This document shows, piece after piece, positions 40,882-51,328 of a stretch of DNA of 64,000 nucleotides (its first letter is position 1; every line of letters starts with the position of its first letter). The notes beneath the pieces were generated by a model, which made no database searches, was not told the origin of the DNA, and saw only the letters and a list, made by a program, of their open reading frames with translations. The stretch spans positions 124,001 through 188,000 of the forward strand of contig NC_026479.1 in assembly GCF_000328475.2 (NCBI RefSeq). Reading direction: 5' to 3'. A program made the translations under genes and the position numbers. This DNA comes from Mycosarcoma maydis (Eukaryota > Basidiomycota > Ustilaginomycetes > Ustilaginales).

Positions 40882-42204
40882 CTATTGTGTCTTGTTCTTG
40901 TTTTGTGCTCTTTCCGACGCAAGCTTGGCCGGTTTGGAAACGGAATAGCCGATCGTACCGGCCAGCACTGCAGCAGCACCGCACCAGAGCCCTAAGGAGC
41001 CGGTCGACCTTTCAACGAGCATGACGCTGACCAGGAGGCTAACCGCCTTTCTGAGCACGAGCACGAGCGTAACTGAGAGACTGCTGACTTTTGAGGTGAG
41101 CCGATTGACGCCGTTGATGCAAAGCAGTTGGGTGGCGACATTGAGAAGCAGAGGTGGGTAGAAGCTGGGTATCCACAGCCCTGTGTTTGATGGTAGGTAC
41201 GGTTGGAGGTGTGAGAAGGGGGGGATGTGGGAGAGGTTGAAGATTCGTTCTCGGGTTGAATCGTGACGATGGGCGGTGGAGAGAGTGGATGGAGCGATGA
41301 GGGCGATGAATCGGTTCATGAGGTTGGAAGTTGGCATCTTGGTCGAGGGGAGATGTGTAGGTGGGCCGAAACCAAACCACCAAGGCGTAGTAGCGTTGGC
41401 GTGTTTTATGTCTCTAATCAAGCTCTCTGGCCTGAGTGCGAACATGGGCAGCGAAAGTAGGTGAGAGTAAAACATGGATTCCCTCCAATTCTGATTCCCG
41501 TACAGCTTGAAAGTTTGTTCCTGCCACAGCCCCATTAGTCCTGTCAGCACGAGCGCGGAGAAGAGCAACAAGACACCGGTCAGGTACTCGCCTGCATCCG
41601 GTGTCGCCGCGCCAACGTCTGCAACGGCTTTGGTGCTGGTGGAATAGAGTGTACTGCTCACTACTCCCAGCGTGACCAACACGACAGAAGCCACCTGCAA
41701 TTTTGTGTACTCTCTCTTCTGTACCAACCATCCCAGGATCATGTTGATCACCAATCCACCGGATCGAAAGACGATATGGACCGGCATAGGTACGTCGTAC
41801 GCAAACGCCATGTTGTTCAACAAGCTCGTGCTCAAGTAAAAAGCGACTTGAACGATCCACCTGTATAGCGGCACTGCTCGTGGTTTAAAGCCGACGAATG
41901 GGAAATGCCGAGAGAAGCGAACAAAGTAGGGTAAAGAGGAAAGAGTGGTTACGAGGAATTGGGCGAACGTTATGAGTGTTCCAGCCGAGGGGAGTTGGCG
42001 AGTAGCGAGTTCGAGTGTGTAGGCGTTGGAGCAGCAGCCACCGAAGATGAGGCTGAGGATGAGCAGCCATTCTGGCGCCGTAGTGGAGAGGATGGCGGAT
42101 GCGGTAGAGGTGGTGGAAGAGATGGTGGGACCGTTGGATTCGGTCTTTCTCATCGTGGAGCGACGGCGTATGTCGACGCGCGTGGGCTGCGGAGATATCG
42201 GCAT
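40882..42204 (-). CDS. YEA4: Nucleotide-sugar transporter, Yea4/SLC35B4-like
   Basis: The product is 440 residues from the ATG at 42204; the longer frame starts at TTG and would translate a microsatellite. The protein is highly hydrophobic with about ten helices. Family motifs are ILSLIFGGCCSNAYTLE in helix 1, LITFAQFLVTTL, the AFYLSTSLLNNMAFAYDVPMPVHIVFRSGGLV region typical of the UAA family, and KREYTKLQVASVVLVTLGV. Yeast Yea4 moves UDP-GlcNAc into the ER for chitin synthesis; SLC35B4 also carries UDP-xylose. A loop of about 60 residues after LSLPMFALRPESLI is longer than usual and contains LPSTKMPTSNLMNRF. It ends KPAKLASERAQNKNKTQ; no dilysine retention signal is visible. Confidence 0.88.
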   Translation of the reverse strand: MPISPQPTRVDIRRRSTMRKTESNGPTISSTTSTASAILSTTAPEWLLILSLIFGGCCSNAYTLELATRQLPSAGTLITFAQFLVTTLSSLPYFVRFSRHFPFVGFKPRAVPLYRWIVQVAFYLSTSLLNNMAFAYDVPMPVHIVFRSGGLVINMILGWLVQKREYTKLQVASVVLVTLGVVSSTLYSTSTKAVADVGAATPDAGEYLTGVLLLFSALVLTGLMGLWQEQTFKLYGNQNWRESMFYSHLLSLPMFALRPESLIRDIKHANATTPWWFGFGPPTHLPSTKMPTSNLMNRFIALIAPSTLSTAHRHDSTRERIFNLSHIPPFSHLQPYLPSNTGLWIPSFYPPLLLNVATQLLCINGVNRLTSKVSSLSVTLVLVLRKAVSLLVSVMLVERSTGSLGLWCGAAAVLAGTIGYSVSKPAKLASERAQNKNKTQ

Positions 42205-42227
42205 GATGAGAGCGCAATGTAGTCGCT

Positions 42228-42257
42228 CTATGCCTATGCCTATGCCTATGCCTATGC
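42228..42257. repeat. TATGCC hexanucleotide microsatellite
   Basis: Five tandem TATGCC units in the 5' leader of the transporter gene, 24 bases upstream of its ATG. Confidence 0.9.
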
Positions 42258-42845
42258 TTCGCCGAGCTGTGATGGTGGGGTGGGTGATGAGTGAGCAACA
42301 GTCAAGTTGTGAGTGTTGAGTGTTGCTTTGTGTTATCAATCATGGATCGTGAATCGTGCATGTGCCAGAAAACCAAACTGAACCACCAACATGCACGATG
42401 GACAAGAAAAATCCATCGTCCATGTTACACTATTCACGAGTATGGAAAAGATCAACACCTTTTGCCGTTAGCCCAAGCCTGAATCACGAAACACGAATCA
42501 CGAACCACGAACCACGAACCACGAACCACGGAATCGTGAATTAGCGCGCGCTCTCAAAATCGCACTCACCGGACGCATAACGTGTAAACGAGAGCGTCAC
42601 GCGTGGGACATGGGTGCAAATCTGAGAATCACGAATGTTAGTGCGATTCCACCAACTCGTGACTCGTGACTTGACGGTTGTTCTTCTGTGTTTGTGTTGA
42701 TACACTCAGCTCGTGATGCATCTGAATGGAGGGCCTTTTTCATTACGACAGCCATCATGACGATCACATAGCGACTTGTCGCGGTACGCTCGAATCCTAG
42801 CGCTCTGACTCGCACGCGCTGCGTGATCTGGCTCCTCTCTGATCC
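42258..42845. repeat. Divergent spacer with heptamer array
   Basis: The spacer between the transporter and the TEN1-like gene holds heptamer copies at 42343-42358, the dense array at 42479-42542, and copies at 42626-42636 and 42656-42672. Confidence 0.65.
42479..42542. repeat. Longest CACGAAY heptamer array of the window
   Basis: Seven or eight consecutive period-7 units (CACGAAA, CACGAAT, then four CACGAAC, then CACGGAAT) closed by an inverted ATCGTGAATT. Confidence 0.88.
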
Positions 42846-43517
42846 ATGGGCTCTGTCCGCACCGACACAGCGCTGATCCTGCCCATCAGCGACCTCTCGC
42901 TCTCCCGCGATGTCGACCGTAAATTTCGATTAGCCGGCATCGTCACTGCCGTCTCCCCATCCGACTCGTCGCTCGTTGTACTCTCCGACCCCTATCCCGC
43001 CTCTGATGGCTGCGCCGGCTCCATCCTGGTCGACCTTTCTTTGTGCATTGATCAGTCCCAAGACGGTAGCAAAGGAGGATGGGGCAGAACCACGCCCCAA
43101 GTCGTGCCTCCAGAACTCAAGTGTAAATGCATGGTCATCGGACACCTCACCAGACTCCCGCTTCCAATGGACATCACATTTGCGTTACGCCAGAGTCACA
43201 TTGATTTGGGCCAAGTACAGCTCCATCATGCGGTGCATTTGATGCGCCAAAAGTGGGCGTCCTCGTTAAATAGGTACTTTGTGCTGGAAGCGACGCTGGT
43301 CAAACCGTTGGACGACGAGTTTGACTTGCAGCTGTGGAATCGTACGGCGCGCGTGAGGTCGCACCATTTGTGGAGCATGCATCACCAGCAACAGCAGCAG
43401 ACGCTAGCATCGAGCAGCTCGACAAGTACGATCGGTTCTACGGCAACAGACGACGACACTGCTGCTGCTCCTGCTCAAGATAGCAAAGGCAAACGCAAAG
43501 CCATCTGCATCGACTGA
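42846..43517 (+). CDS. Small OB-fold protein, possibly TEN1-like
   Basis: The product is 223 residues with a good ATG at 42846. The first ~175 residues read as a single OB fold: KFRLAGIVTAVSPSDSSLVVLSD as strands 1-2, SILVDLSLCI as strand 3, LKCKCMVIGHLTRLP as strand 4, and FVLEATLVKPLDDEFDLQLW near the end. The order (IxGxV, LxD, hydrophobic VDxSL, CMVIGxL, then a late xxVxPLDDxDLxLW and a basic helix) resembles TEN1, the smallest subunit of the telomeric CST complex. A Gln/Ser tail ends KGKRKAICID. The TEN1 identity is an inference from pattern alone; RPA3-like or an unrelated OB protein are alternatives. It converges on PPN1 with 121 bases between stops. Confidence 0.5.
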   Translation: MGSVRTDTALILPISDLSLSRDVDRKFRLAGIVTAVSPSDSSLVVLSDPYPASDGCAGSILVDLSLCIDQSQDGSKGGWGRTTPQVVPPELKCKCMVIGHLTRLPLPMDITFALRQSHIDLGQVQLHHAVHLMRQKWASSLNRYFVLEATLVKPLDDEFDLQLWNRTARVRSHHLWSMHHQQQQQTLASSSSTSTIGSTATDDDTAAAPAQDSKGKRKAICID

Positions 43518-43638
43518 GCTCACGCTCGCCGCACCCACACACGCATCCCTGCGACTCAGCCGAATCTTGTATTTCTACTCTTTCTTGCATCTATACCCAT
43601 TCCCAGTGGCCATCATGACACCAATCTGTGCTGGTGAA

Positions 43639-45786
43639 TTATGGCAGGTAGCCGCTCTCAGAGTAAATCCTCTTCTTGAAGCGCTTCCACAGCTTTTTGT
43701 CGACCATCAAGCGTCGTGCCAGGTCCATCATGTTGGTGATCGTAACGGACGGTAACGAGTAGTCGGTAAACTTGCGGAGTGGTTTGGCGAGTTTGGCCGA
43801 ACGCTTCTTGCGCGTCAAGTGGTGCACTTGCTCGTCTTGGGTGTCGTCACTGACGTGCGATGTGAGGAAGGGACTTTGCAATCCAGCGCGGTGCAATTCT
43901 TGCTCGAGCAAGTGTTTGGGTACGGGACCCGGCGATGCAGTGGCAGTCGGATCGAATTCCGCCCACAAAACGTCGGGTGTGTACGTCACGTATTCCAGTC
44001 GATACGAGACCTGCACCTTGTCGGCTTGATCTTGTCGTTTCTTTCTCTCCTTCTCCTTGTCATTGTCACTGGTATGCTTGTTTTTGTGTTTCTTCTTGTC
44101 CTCTTGTCTCTCAGCGGATGCCGACGCTCGGTCAAGAACGTCGTCGATCCTAGGATCGAGGATGTGCTCGATAGCTTTGTTCTGCTCATCAATATCCATT
44201 ACCCATTGGCTGTAGCCCAACAGGCTCAGGTAGGTGTTGGTGCGCGAGGGTGAGTTGGGCGAAGCATGACGAGGCAGCGGTTTCCGTTTCTTCTTCTTGT
44301 GTTTTCTGCCTTTGCGCCTTTCGGGCGGTGTCGGCCGATGGTGGTGTCGTGAGAGACTTCCAAAAGGCGGACCTTGGACATCTGCTTGATCATGATCAAG
44401 ATCGTCGTCGGTGTCATCTTCATCTTGATCCACCTCTGACGTATCTTGTTGCTCTTGGTCCTCTGACGGCGTTGAATCGAGCAACTCTGTGACGGAGGCG
44501 TACCTGGCCTCCTCTGTGGTGTTGTATGTCCACAACCTGATCGAAGGATAGTACGTTGGAATAACACTCGGAGCGATGTAAAACACCGAGTACATGTCTT
44601 GGTTCGTCCTGCCTTTGCCAGGCAACGTCGAGTAATCCTGCTTCAAATCTGCGGGCAAGCCTTGCTCGTCCTCGACATGCACCGGTTCGAGTTGCACACG
44701 TTGCTGATACGCCTCCTCCTCGTCCTCCTGAATGAAGAACGCATCGGTATTCATGTGACCGAAATGTTGCCCAACCACGGTATCCTGGAAGCGCAACACG
44801 ATATCAGTATACCTCCTGTAGCACTTGTCAAAGTAGTTGCCTGCGGTCGGTGGCACATGCCCTAGCAAGTGAACCTGCATACCTCTCTGCCTGAACAAGT
44901 TCAACTGGACCTCCAACCAGTCCAACTGCGCTGTTCCCGGATCCACTTGCTTTGCCTTGCCTCGTTTTGTCCTGACGCATCCGTCTACAGCCTTGTTGCT
45001 ATCGTAGAAATAAAGCGTGTTGAGCGACATAGCTGCGAGTCGGTTTGGAAGGATCTCTTTGACGTAGTAGCCGCCTTGTTCGAATGTGTGGAATTCGTAC
45101 TCGGGGATGTGGTCTTGCCAGATTTGGACGTACTCCTTTGTGACGGCGTTGGGTCCTGGGAAGAGAATGTTGTGCGGGAATATGTCGTTGTTACCCACGG
45201 TCGGAACAAGCGGTACACCGGGGAACGCAGATTCGAGCTGCGAAAGAACCCATCTGTTGAGCTCGAAGATCTCTTTGCTGGAACGAGGGACGCGGTTGTC
45301 GTTGTCGTGGCGTGCCGAGTCGCCCGTCCAGATGATAAAGTCGAGCGCTGTCTCTACGCCGTTTGACGCTGACGAGGTGCTCCGAGTAGCAGTCTGTGAT
45401 TGGAGAGATGCACTCTGAGCAAGGTTGCGAGATGCCCAGGCGAGACTCGACTCTACCAAGCGAGGCGGTGAGTCGCAGTCGGTCAAAGCGGTACCCCACC
45501 ATCCAGCACGCAGTCTTCCCTCTGGCTGGCTCTTTTTGGGTTTCTTGTGGTGGCATGCGCCGCTCACTGCGGATCCATGTTTGTAGTGCGGATCCGGATG
45601 AAGATCGGTAATATGCAGAAACCGGCCGAAAGGTCTTCTCAGAGTATCGACGCGGTGAGCCGAGGTAACACGATGTGGCTGCAACTGATCCGCCTGGAAC
45701 ACTGCTTGCACTGGTGATGACGCGGATACCGCAGCAGCCTGCCAAAGAAGCACCAATACCGTAGCCGAAGCTATGAAGCACCGCAT
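43639..45786 (-). CDS. PPN1: Vacuolar endopolyphosphatase
   Basis: The product is 715 residues from the ATG at 45786, chosen because it begins a signal anchor, MRCFIASATVLVLLWQAAAV; the longer frame starts at TTG. The metallophosphoesterase motifs are clear: FLHITDLHPDPHY (residues 57-69, D-x-H), IWTGDSARHDNDNR, VPTVGNNDIFPHNI (GN-x-D type), HLLGHVPPTAG and VVGQHFGHMNTDAFF. In yeast, Ppn1 is delivered to the vacuole and cuts long polyphosphate chains. Two lysine-rich disordered insertions (GRKHKKKKRKPLPRH and KKHKNKHTSDNDKEKERKKR) and an acidic one (DQDEDDTDDDLDHDQ) make it longer than many relatives and could themselves contact polyphosphate. It lies downstream of KCS1 on the same strand. 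Confidence 0.94.
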   Translation of the reverse strand: MRCFIASATVLVLLWQAAAVSASSPVQAVFQADQLQPHRVTSAHRVDTLRRPFGRFLHITDLHPDPHYKHGSAVSGACHHKKPKKSQPEGRLRAGWWGTALTDCDSPPRLVESSLAWASRNLAQSASLQSQTATRSTSSASNGVETALDFIIWTGDSARHDNDNRVPRSSKEIFELNRWVLSQLESAFPGVPLVPTVGNNDIFPHNILFPGPNAVTKEYVQIWQDHIPEYEFHTFEQGGYYVKEILPNRLAAMSLNTLYFYDSNKAVDGCVRTKRGKAKQVDPGTAQLDWLEVQLNLFRQRGMQVHLLGHVPPTAGNYFDKCYRRYTDIVLRFQDTVVGQHFGHMNTDAFFIQEDEEEAYQQRVQLEPVHVEDEQGLPADLKQDYSTLPGKGRTNQDMYSVFYIAPSVIPTYYPSIRLWTYNTTEEARYASVTELLDSTPSEDQEQQDTSEVDQDEDDTDDDLDHDQADVQGPPFGSLSRHHHRPTPPERRKGRKHKKKKRKPLPRHASPNSPSRTNTYLSLLGYSQWVMDIDEQNKAIEHILDPRIDDVLDRASASAERQEDKKKHKNKHTSDNDKEKERKKRQDQADKVQVSYRLEYVTYTPDVLWAEFDPTATASPGPVPKHLLEQELHRAGLQSPFLTSHVSDDTQDEQVHHLTRKKRSAKLAKPLRKFTDYSLPSVTITNMMDLARRLMVDKKLWKRFKKRIYSESGYLP

Positions 45787-46426
45787 GTCGTTACGACGCA
45801 CCTTGTATCGAGCCGATGTGTGACAAACGAGATGGATGTGCGCGGTCAAGAGTGCAGCGCCAATATCCAGCCTCTGCCTCTTGTCTATGTGGACGCTTCT
45901 ACAAAGTAGCGTACTGTGTCTATGAGAGCATCTCCGAGTTGTATCTTTGCATGCTGGCCGGTCGACGCAAAGTTTTCGAAGTTGAGATATTGAGATCAAC
46001 GTCGTGGATGTCGACCAGCAAAAAGCATGAAGCGTCAAGGATTCGAGGCAACTTATTCGTGATTCGTGATTTGTCTTTGTGTCACACCACAGAAACAGCC
46101 ACGCTCTCGTGTGTTGAGCGAAGATCGACGTGCCCTGCCCAGCGACCCAAAAAACGTGAATCGTGAATCGTGAATCACGAATGGAGCTTCACCTGGCAAT
46201 CGCTTCGATCTGACATCCTTGATTTTTTCACGTTTGCATCGTGCATGTTTCATGTCACGTGCGTTGCGTGCATGCAAGTTCCCGTTTACCATCATACGTG
46301 ATAACCGTGTACTCTCACACCGCCACAGCGCCGAAACACACAGCCTTTCAGTGACGCCCACAGCAAGTAGCTGTACATACCATTGCTTGCACACCTTGAA
46401 AGAAGCTAGGGTTACAGTCCATCGAA
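45787..46426. repeat. Spacer between PPN1 and KCS1
   Basis: 640 bases with heptamer clusters at 46055-46071 and 46155-46183. No gene. Confidence 0.65.
46155..46183. repeat. Heptamer array
   Basis: CGTGAATCGTGAATCGTGAA followed by TCACGAATGG: three direct units and one inverted unit. Confidence 0.8.
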
Positions 46427-49400
46427 TCAAGTAGATACATAGCCGTCGAGCCCATTCGGCCCATTTCCAAAGATTTCATCAAACACCTCCCTGCCTGGCA
46501 CCTGCAACTCGCCCAGATCGCCAATAAACGTTCCATCCGCGTCCATCTTTGCTGCGTCTGTATCGTCTTTGCCCACCGCCTTGGCTCTCTGTGCGCGTAA
46601 CTTTCGCCGGCGCTGACGCTCCGTTTCCCAAATTTCTTCGAAGCTCGCTGCCAAATTCTTGAGGCCAAACAGGTATCCGCTATCCGGCCCATTGATGAGT
46701 TTTGGTGGGAAGCGTGCTACCGGTAGATCGAAGCCAGAGTCTTGCTCTCGATCGCGGTTGAAATCGTAGTCGTGACCCGTTGTGCAGTGAGCAAAGTCGA
46801 TGATGCGAATATTGATTTCGCCCTTCCTTCGTCGTCTACGTAACAGCGTCGCCCCAGCAGCATCACCACCGCCAACCGGCCCGAGCAACGGACTCGAGCC
46901 AATACTGTAGCTCGCTCCGCCTTCTGCCAGATCCGCATCCCTGTTCAACGACGATGAAATCGATGGCGGCAGCCCTCCAGCATCCAAGATCATCTGGCTT
47001 GGTGCCACAGTACCACCCGAACCCTGCGAACATCGTCGATCGAACTCATCCTCGAGCTTCCGCTGCGTCTCACAATCGCCGTCGTAGATGAAGAGTAAGC
47101 TGCTCGCGTAAAATCGATATCCTCGTAGACCCCAGATGATTCGTGCCAGATGATATATCTTCTGCAGGATCAGCGGCACATGATGCATGAGGATCTTATT
47201 ACCGTCGTAGAAGAATCGAGCAAGAGCATCCGAGAATTCGGCAGGCAAGACTTTGCGTCCAAAATACTTGTCTTGGAAGATAAAGGCGTCGTGTTCGCAG
47301 TCGTAGACCTGCATTCCACAGATGCGTACGCCATGGCTGCGTGAGGTTGTCTTATCGCATTTCTTGGTCTGGCTCTTTTTCTTCTCGTCCGTGGCATCCA
47401 GACCATACTGGCGCGTTCCCATCTTGAGATCAAGGACACAGGGTGACTTGAGCCGGCCTGTAAGATCTTCCATCAAAAGAAATTGTTCTTGACGCGTCTG
47501 GCAGGCGCCGTCCAACGATGTCTGAGCCTCTGTAGTCGCGCCCCCAGAGATTTCGGTCCCTGCGTTGACTGCACCCGAAGCACCGTCCTTGCTCGTGGCG
47601 GTGGCCGGCGCTTTGCCTGAAGCCTTGACCTCGAGTTTTGACTCTGCGAATTGCTCCAATGGCTCTGGCTCCGCTGACAGCCTGAGTGTCTCCATCTGTT
47701 CATCAGCGTCGATCGACTGCGCAGAAGCCTGCTCTGTGACAGCCTGAGCATCAGAATTCCTACATTCAGGATTTGAGCTCTTGGATTGGAGCGACAGCGT
47801 GACATCGCTGCGAACGCGTCGCGGCTGCTGTGTCGAACTTCTCGAGCTAGAGAAACCGGGAAGAACAACGCGCGAAGACGCTTGAGTAGAGCTCGCCACA
47901 ACCCTCTTGGATGACAAGGACGACGTAGATGCAGTCAAGCTGATTGGACCGAGCGGTGGAGTTCGAGGTGGCGTCGATGGATGGCGTGTCTGCCCACGAT
48001 GATGAACGGGGGAGGAGACAGCGGTCGGTATGAATTCGCTGGCAACGCTCATCCTCCCACTGCTTGTGGGATCAGGGGTACGTAGATTGTCTCGAAGCGT
48101 TTCCACAGCCAATGTCTCACGCGAGGAAGGCAGGTTGCGTGTAATGCGAAGCCTCTCACCCTCTTCACTCTCCTCCCAAGCCTTTGCAAGGCGTCTTCGG
48201 TTCTTGCGAGCGTTTCTCTTGGCACTCGATTCGTACCGAGCCCCGAGGCCATCCTTGAGCATGGGGCTGCTGAAAACTTCGCGTAAAACCTGCTCCTGCA
48301 ATCTGCGATTGACTGTGGTGATCCCGCGGCCGTGTATGCCATTCACGTTCTGAGCAAAGTGGGCGTTGCTTCCGGTTGGCTGCGAGACTTGCGAGACTTG
48401 TGAAGCAGTGCGACTGGTCATGTTGAGAGAGCCAATCGCTGGGCTGCGCGAACGTGATAGAAGACCGAGCCCAGAGTTGGCACGGCCTAGGCTCGACGAA
48501 TGCAAACGATCCGAGTCACGACCACCCCAGTCAGCTCCATGACCCATGGAGCGGGTGGATCTTGGTGACGCGTCGGGAGAGATGGCTGGAGTGAGTGGGC
48601 TTGAACTGAGATGCTTTCCCACGTCGTGTGATGAAGATTTCGAACGGGGAATGAATGGACGCGATGCTTTCTCGTATGAAGAGAGTGGAGAGAACGCGTC
48701 CCGGTTGGGGCTCGTGGCTGTCTGTGACTGTACGTCAGTGTTCTGGGGAGCGGGAGAGTTACTTTGCGCCTGTTCCAGCGACGAAGCGGGACGGCACGGT
48801 TGCAAAGGGCTTGAGGGTCGACATCGTGAACGGCTCCTGCTACGCGAACCTGGATGTGCGACATCATTAAAGTTGACTGGCGCGCTGGGTGCTAGATTGC
48901 ATCGACGGAGGATCCATTCGGGTACAATGTGCCGGTTGAGATCTATCGAGACCTCGGGGATCTCTTTGCCCCAGTCCTCTTGACCCTCAAAGACCTTGCG
49001 ACGAACACGCCCGCCGCCGTTCAAGTCGCTCCTTTGTCGCTCTAGGCGAACGTCGCTGGCTGCTGGAGGGCGGGCTTGACCTGCATCCGTATCTTGCGTT
49101 CTTGACGTCTGGTCTTGTCCATCCGTTTGAGTGAGCACGGGCTCTGAGTGGGATGCAAGCTCGGCATTGTTGATGGGCGTAAGTTGTGACTGCACCTCTG
49201 ATGGGGTCGTTTCAACGTGCCTGTAGGTCACGTTGAGGACGCCAAGATACTGAGGAATGAAAGATAGCAGAATCGGGTGTTCCCTTTCGACAGCCTCATA
49301 GAACTCGTTTTCTCTGCCAACGAGCGGCTTGCAAACGGCGCGCTTTGAAAATTGAAAGATGGAGTTGTGACCTCCGACTTGATTGTGATAGGGTTGCAGC

Positions 49401-51328
49401 TGCACAACAGCAGGAAGTTCGGTGAACGAGGTGGCTCGCGATCGGCTTGTCAATCGAGGCCGTCGAGGTGCTGCGTTAGACTCATGCTGTTTCGCCGCGT
49501 CAATGCGTCCAGAGCAAGTAGTGGCTGCTCTCGCCTCCCACTCGGAGCCGCTCATCTGTAGATCATCCTCGTCAGCTGCGTCGTGGTCAAATCCTGGCTC
49601 GCATCGTTCGTTTTCAGAGCCGGTGGTGTCGGCGTATGCATCAGTGCCCTCTTCGTCCATCAATTCGTCACCTGTCTCGACCATGTCGAAGGAGCCATCG
49701 AGCTGGTCGTCTGCATCTTCTTCGTAGTCGGAAGAGCTGTGCGCCATCTCGTTGAGGCTGCGTCTGCGCGTCATTGACAACCGGCCTGGCCATCCTGCGC
49801 CTGTCCATTCGGTCTCAGGCACAGAAGAGTGGCGCTGCAACTGAGTAGTTGTCGACTCTGGCGGTGCGTCGCCAATCTCGGCCTGTGCGTTACCAGAATC
49901 GGTTCTCTGGCTGGGTGCAGGGCGATGAGCACTGGGGGGAAGCTTGCCAGGGGATACCGGGGGTTTTGGCACGCCGCGGGGACGTGCGATAGGGATAGGG
50001 AGCGCATCAAGCGGCTCAAGTGAAGACGGGTCGAGCAGATGCCGTGAGTCGATGTCAGCAGCGACGTTTTCCGGAGACGCAATGGTCTGCGAGCGTCGAG
50101 GCATACGTTCACGCGACGCAAGATCGGATGGAAGGGCGGTGAGCAGGGGCGCGCTAGCATTGGACGCAGGTTCTGCATTTGTAGGCGAGAAGTAGTTATT
50201 GGAAGCCTCGTCGCCCTTGGCTAGGAGTAGCGATGGTGTGGCTGGACGAAGGGCAGCCAAGTCCGCATCTTTGAGAGATAGCAGTGTTGAGGAGGAGAAG
50301 GAAGAATGAGAATTTGTCGGATGTCGACTGGATGAAGCCACAGGCCTGGTCGAGCGCTGGGATGGCGGTAGCATAGTGCTCGAGCGAATAGCAGGAGGTT
50401 TGCGGCTACCGAACGGATCGCTACGCTCGTCGCGATGACGACTGGGAGCAGTCTCATCGATGACGGCGCTCTCTCGACTGGATGCAAGCGCGGCTGTGGC
50501 TCGGGACGCCTTGGAAGACGTCTCTTTGAACAAATGAAGGCTGACACTGGCTTTACGACCAGAGCTGAGCATGGCTGGAGGAAGGTCGAGTTCAAGGTCG
50601 TTGCGGGAAGCATCTGTAAACTCGCGAGCGAGAAGGTCATCGTGATGCAAAGTCAAGGACCGACCTGGCGTGCTTCTCGCGCTCTTTGTGCCCGGGCTCT
50701 CGCGCTTGACGGGTGGACGGATGTAGGTGTAGGTCTCTGGTGGAGAAAAGGGTGCGTTTGGGTTCAAGACTGTGGAGGATGACGAAAACGTGGCTGCTAC
50801 GGGCGAGCGAGAGGTGCGTTTGTTCGGAGAACCCCTGTTGCTACCAGACGCGGCAGCCGAGGTGTACGCGAAAGGACCAGTTGGGTTGTCTGCCGTTGAT
50901 GATGAAGGCGTTGCTGCTGAGGGGTTGAGGCTCGTACTGCTGCTGCGAGGTGGAAGCTGCGGGGAAAGCAATTGCGAGATCGAGGGGCTGGAGGTGAAAG
51001 GGTTTACGAAGGCGGCGTTCGAGACATTCCTGCTAGCAGGCGGCGAGAAGGAGGTTTGGACCGGATGCGGAAAGTTGGGCGGAAGCGAAACATGAAGCGA
51101 AGCGGTGCCAAGCTGCGCATGTATCGAGGGGGAGAGAGGTGCCGACTCGGGTGACACTGTGGGGTTGGGATGAGACTGAGACGAGGACGGTATCGACAGA
51201 GATGGGTCAGCCGACGACCTACGTGAAGCGGCACGTTCGGCGTGGCATGCTGTTGAAGCGTCTGTGAGGTTGCTGCTGGCCGCGCTTGGCGCCGCCTCTT
51301 CGGCGTCTGTGATGTGTTGACAAGACAT
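46427..51328 (-). CDS. KCS1: Inositol hexakisphosphate kinase
   Basis: The product is 1633 residues from the ATG at 51328, with no intron. The first ~620 residues are Ser/Pro-rich and disordered. The conserved N-lobe starts at [19 protein letters not shown] and [24 protein letters not shown]. After a long insertion the catalytic motifs follow: the IPK signature [14 protein letters not shown] (P-x-x-x-D-x-K-x-G), [32 protein letters not shown] (the S-L-L substrate motif) and IRIIDFAH with the metal-binding Asp. Kcs1 makes 5-InsP7 and related pyrophosphates that control phosphate homeostasis and polyphosphate levels through SPX domains. Yeast Kcs1 is 1050 residues; extra length is in disordered segments. 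The next gene downstream is the polyphosphatase PPN1. Confidence 0.95.
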   Translation of the reverse strand: MSCQHITDAEEAAPSAASSNLTDASTACHAERAASRRSSADPSLSIPSSSQSHPNPTVSPESAPLSPSIHAQLGTASLHVSLPPNFPHPVQTSFSPPASRNVSNAAFVNPFTSSPSISQLLSPQLPPRSSSTSLNPSAATPSSSTADNPTGPFAYTSAAASGSNRGSPNKRTSRSPVAATFSSSSTVLNPNAPFSPPETYTYIRPPVKRESPGTKSARSTPGRSLTLHHDDLLAREFTDASRNDLELDLPPAMLSSGRKASVSLHLFKETSSKASRATAALASSRESAVIDETAPSRHRDERSDPFGSRKPPAIRSSTMLPPSQRSTRPVASSSRHPTNSHSSFSSSTLLSLKDADLAALRPATPSLLLAKGDEASNNYFSPTNAEPASNASAPLLTALPSDLASRERMPRRSQTIASPENVAADIDSRHLLDPSSLEPLDALPIPIARPRGVPKPPVSPGKLPPSAHRPAPSQRTDSGNAQAEIGDAPPESTTTQLQRHSSVPETEWTGAGWPGRLSMTRRRSLNEMAHSSSDYEEDADDQLDGSFDMVETGDELMDEEGTDAYADTTGSENERCEPGFDHDAADEDDLQMSGSEWEARAATTCSGRIDAAKQHESNAAPRRPRLTSRSRATSFTELPAVVQLQPYHNQVGGHNSIFQFSKRAVCKPLVGRENEFYEAVEREHPILLSFIPQYLGVLNVTYRHVETTPSEVQSQLTPINNAELASHSEPVLTQTDGQDQTSRTQDTDAGQARPPAASDVRLERQRSDLNGGGRVRRKVFEGQEDWGKEIPEVSIDLNRHIVPEWILRRCNLAPSAPVNFNDVAHPGSRSRSRSRCRPSSPLQPCRPASSLEQAQSNSPAPQNTDVQSQTATSPNRDAFSPLSSYEKASRPFIPRSKSSSHDVGKHLSSSPLTPAISPDASPRSTRSMGHGADWGGRDSDRLHSSSLGRANSGLGLLSRSRSPAIGSLNMTSRTASQVSQVSQPTGSNAHFAQNVNGIHGRGITTVNRRLQEQVLREVFSSPMLKDGLGARYESSAKRNARKNRRRLAKAWEESEEGERLRITRNLPSSRETLAVETLRDNLRTPDPTSSGRMSVASEFIPTAVSSPVHHRGQTRHPSTPPRTPPLGPISLTASTSSLSSKRVVASSTQASSRVVLPGFSSSRSSTQQPRRVRSDVTLSLQSKSSNPECRNSDAQAVTEQASAQSIDADEQMETLRLSAEPEPLEQFAESKLEVKASGKAPATATSKDGASGAVNAGTEISGGATTEAQTSLDGACQTRQEQFLLMEDLTGRLKSPCVLDLKMGTRQYGLDATDEKKKSQTKKCDKTTSRSHGVRICGMQVYDCEHDAFIFQDKYFGRKVLPAEFSDALARFFYDGNKILMHHVPLILQKIYHLARIIWGLRGYRFYASSLLFIYDGDCETQRKLEDEFDRRCSQGSGGTVAPSQMILDAGGLPPSISSSLNRDADLAEGGASYSIGSSPLLGPVGGGDAAGATLLRRRRRKGEINIRIIDFAHCTTGHDYDFNRDREQDSGFDLPVARFPPKLINGPDSGYLFGLKNLAASFEEIWETERQRRRKLRAQRAKAVGKDDTDAAKMDADGTFIGDLGELQVPGREVFDEIFGNGPNGLDGYVST

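Noticed and set aside
42205..42339. N-terminal extension of the transporter containing an IGIGIG run
   Set aside because: It begins at TTG and translates the TATGCC microsatellite; the ATG at 42204 gives a normal family N-terminus.
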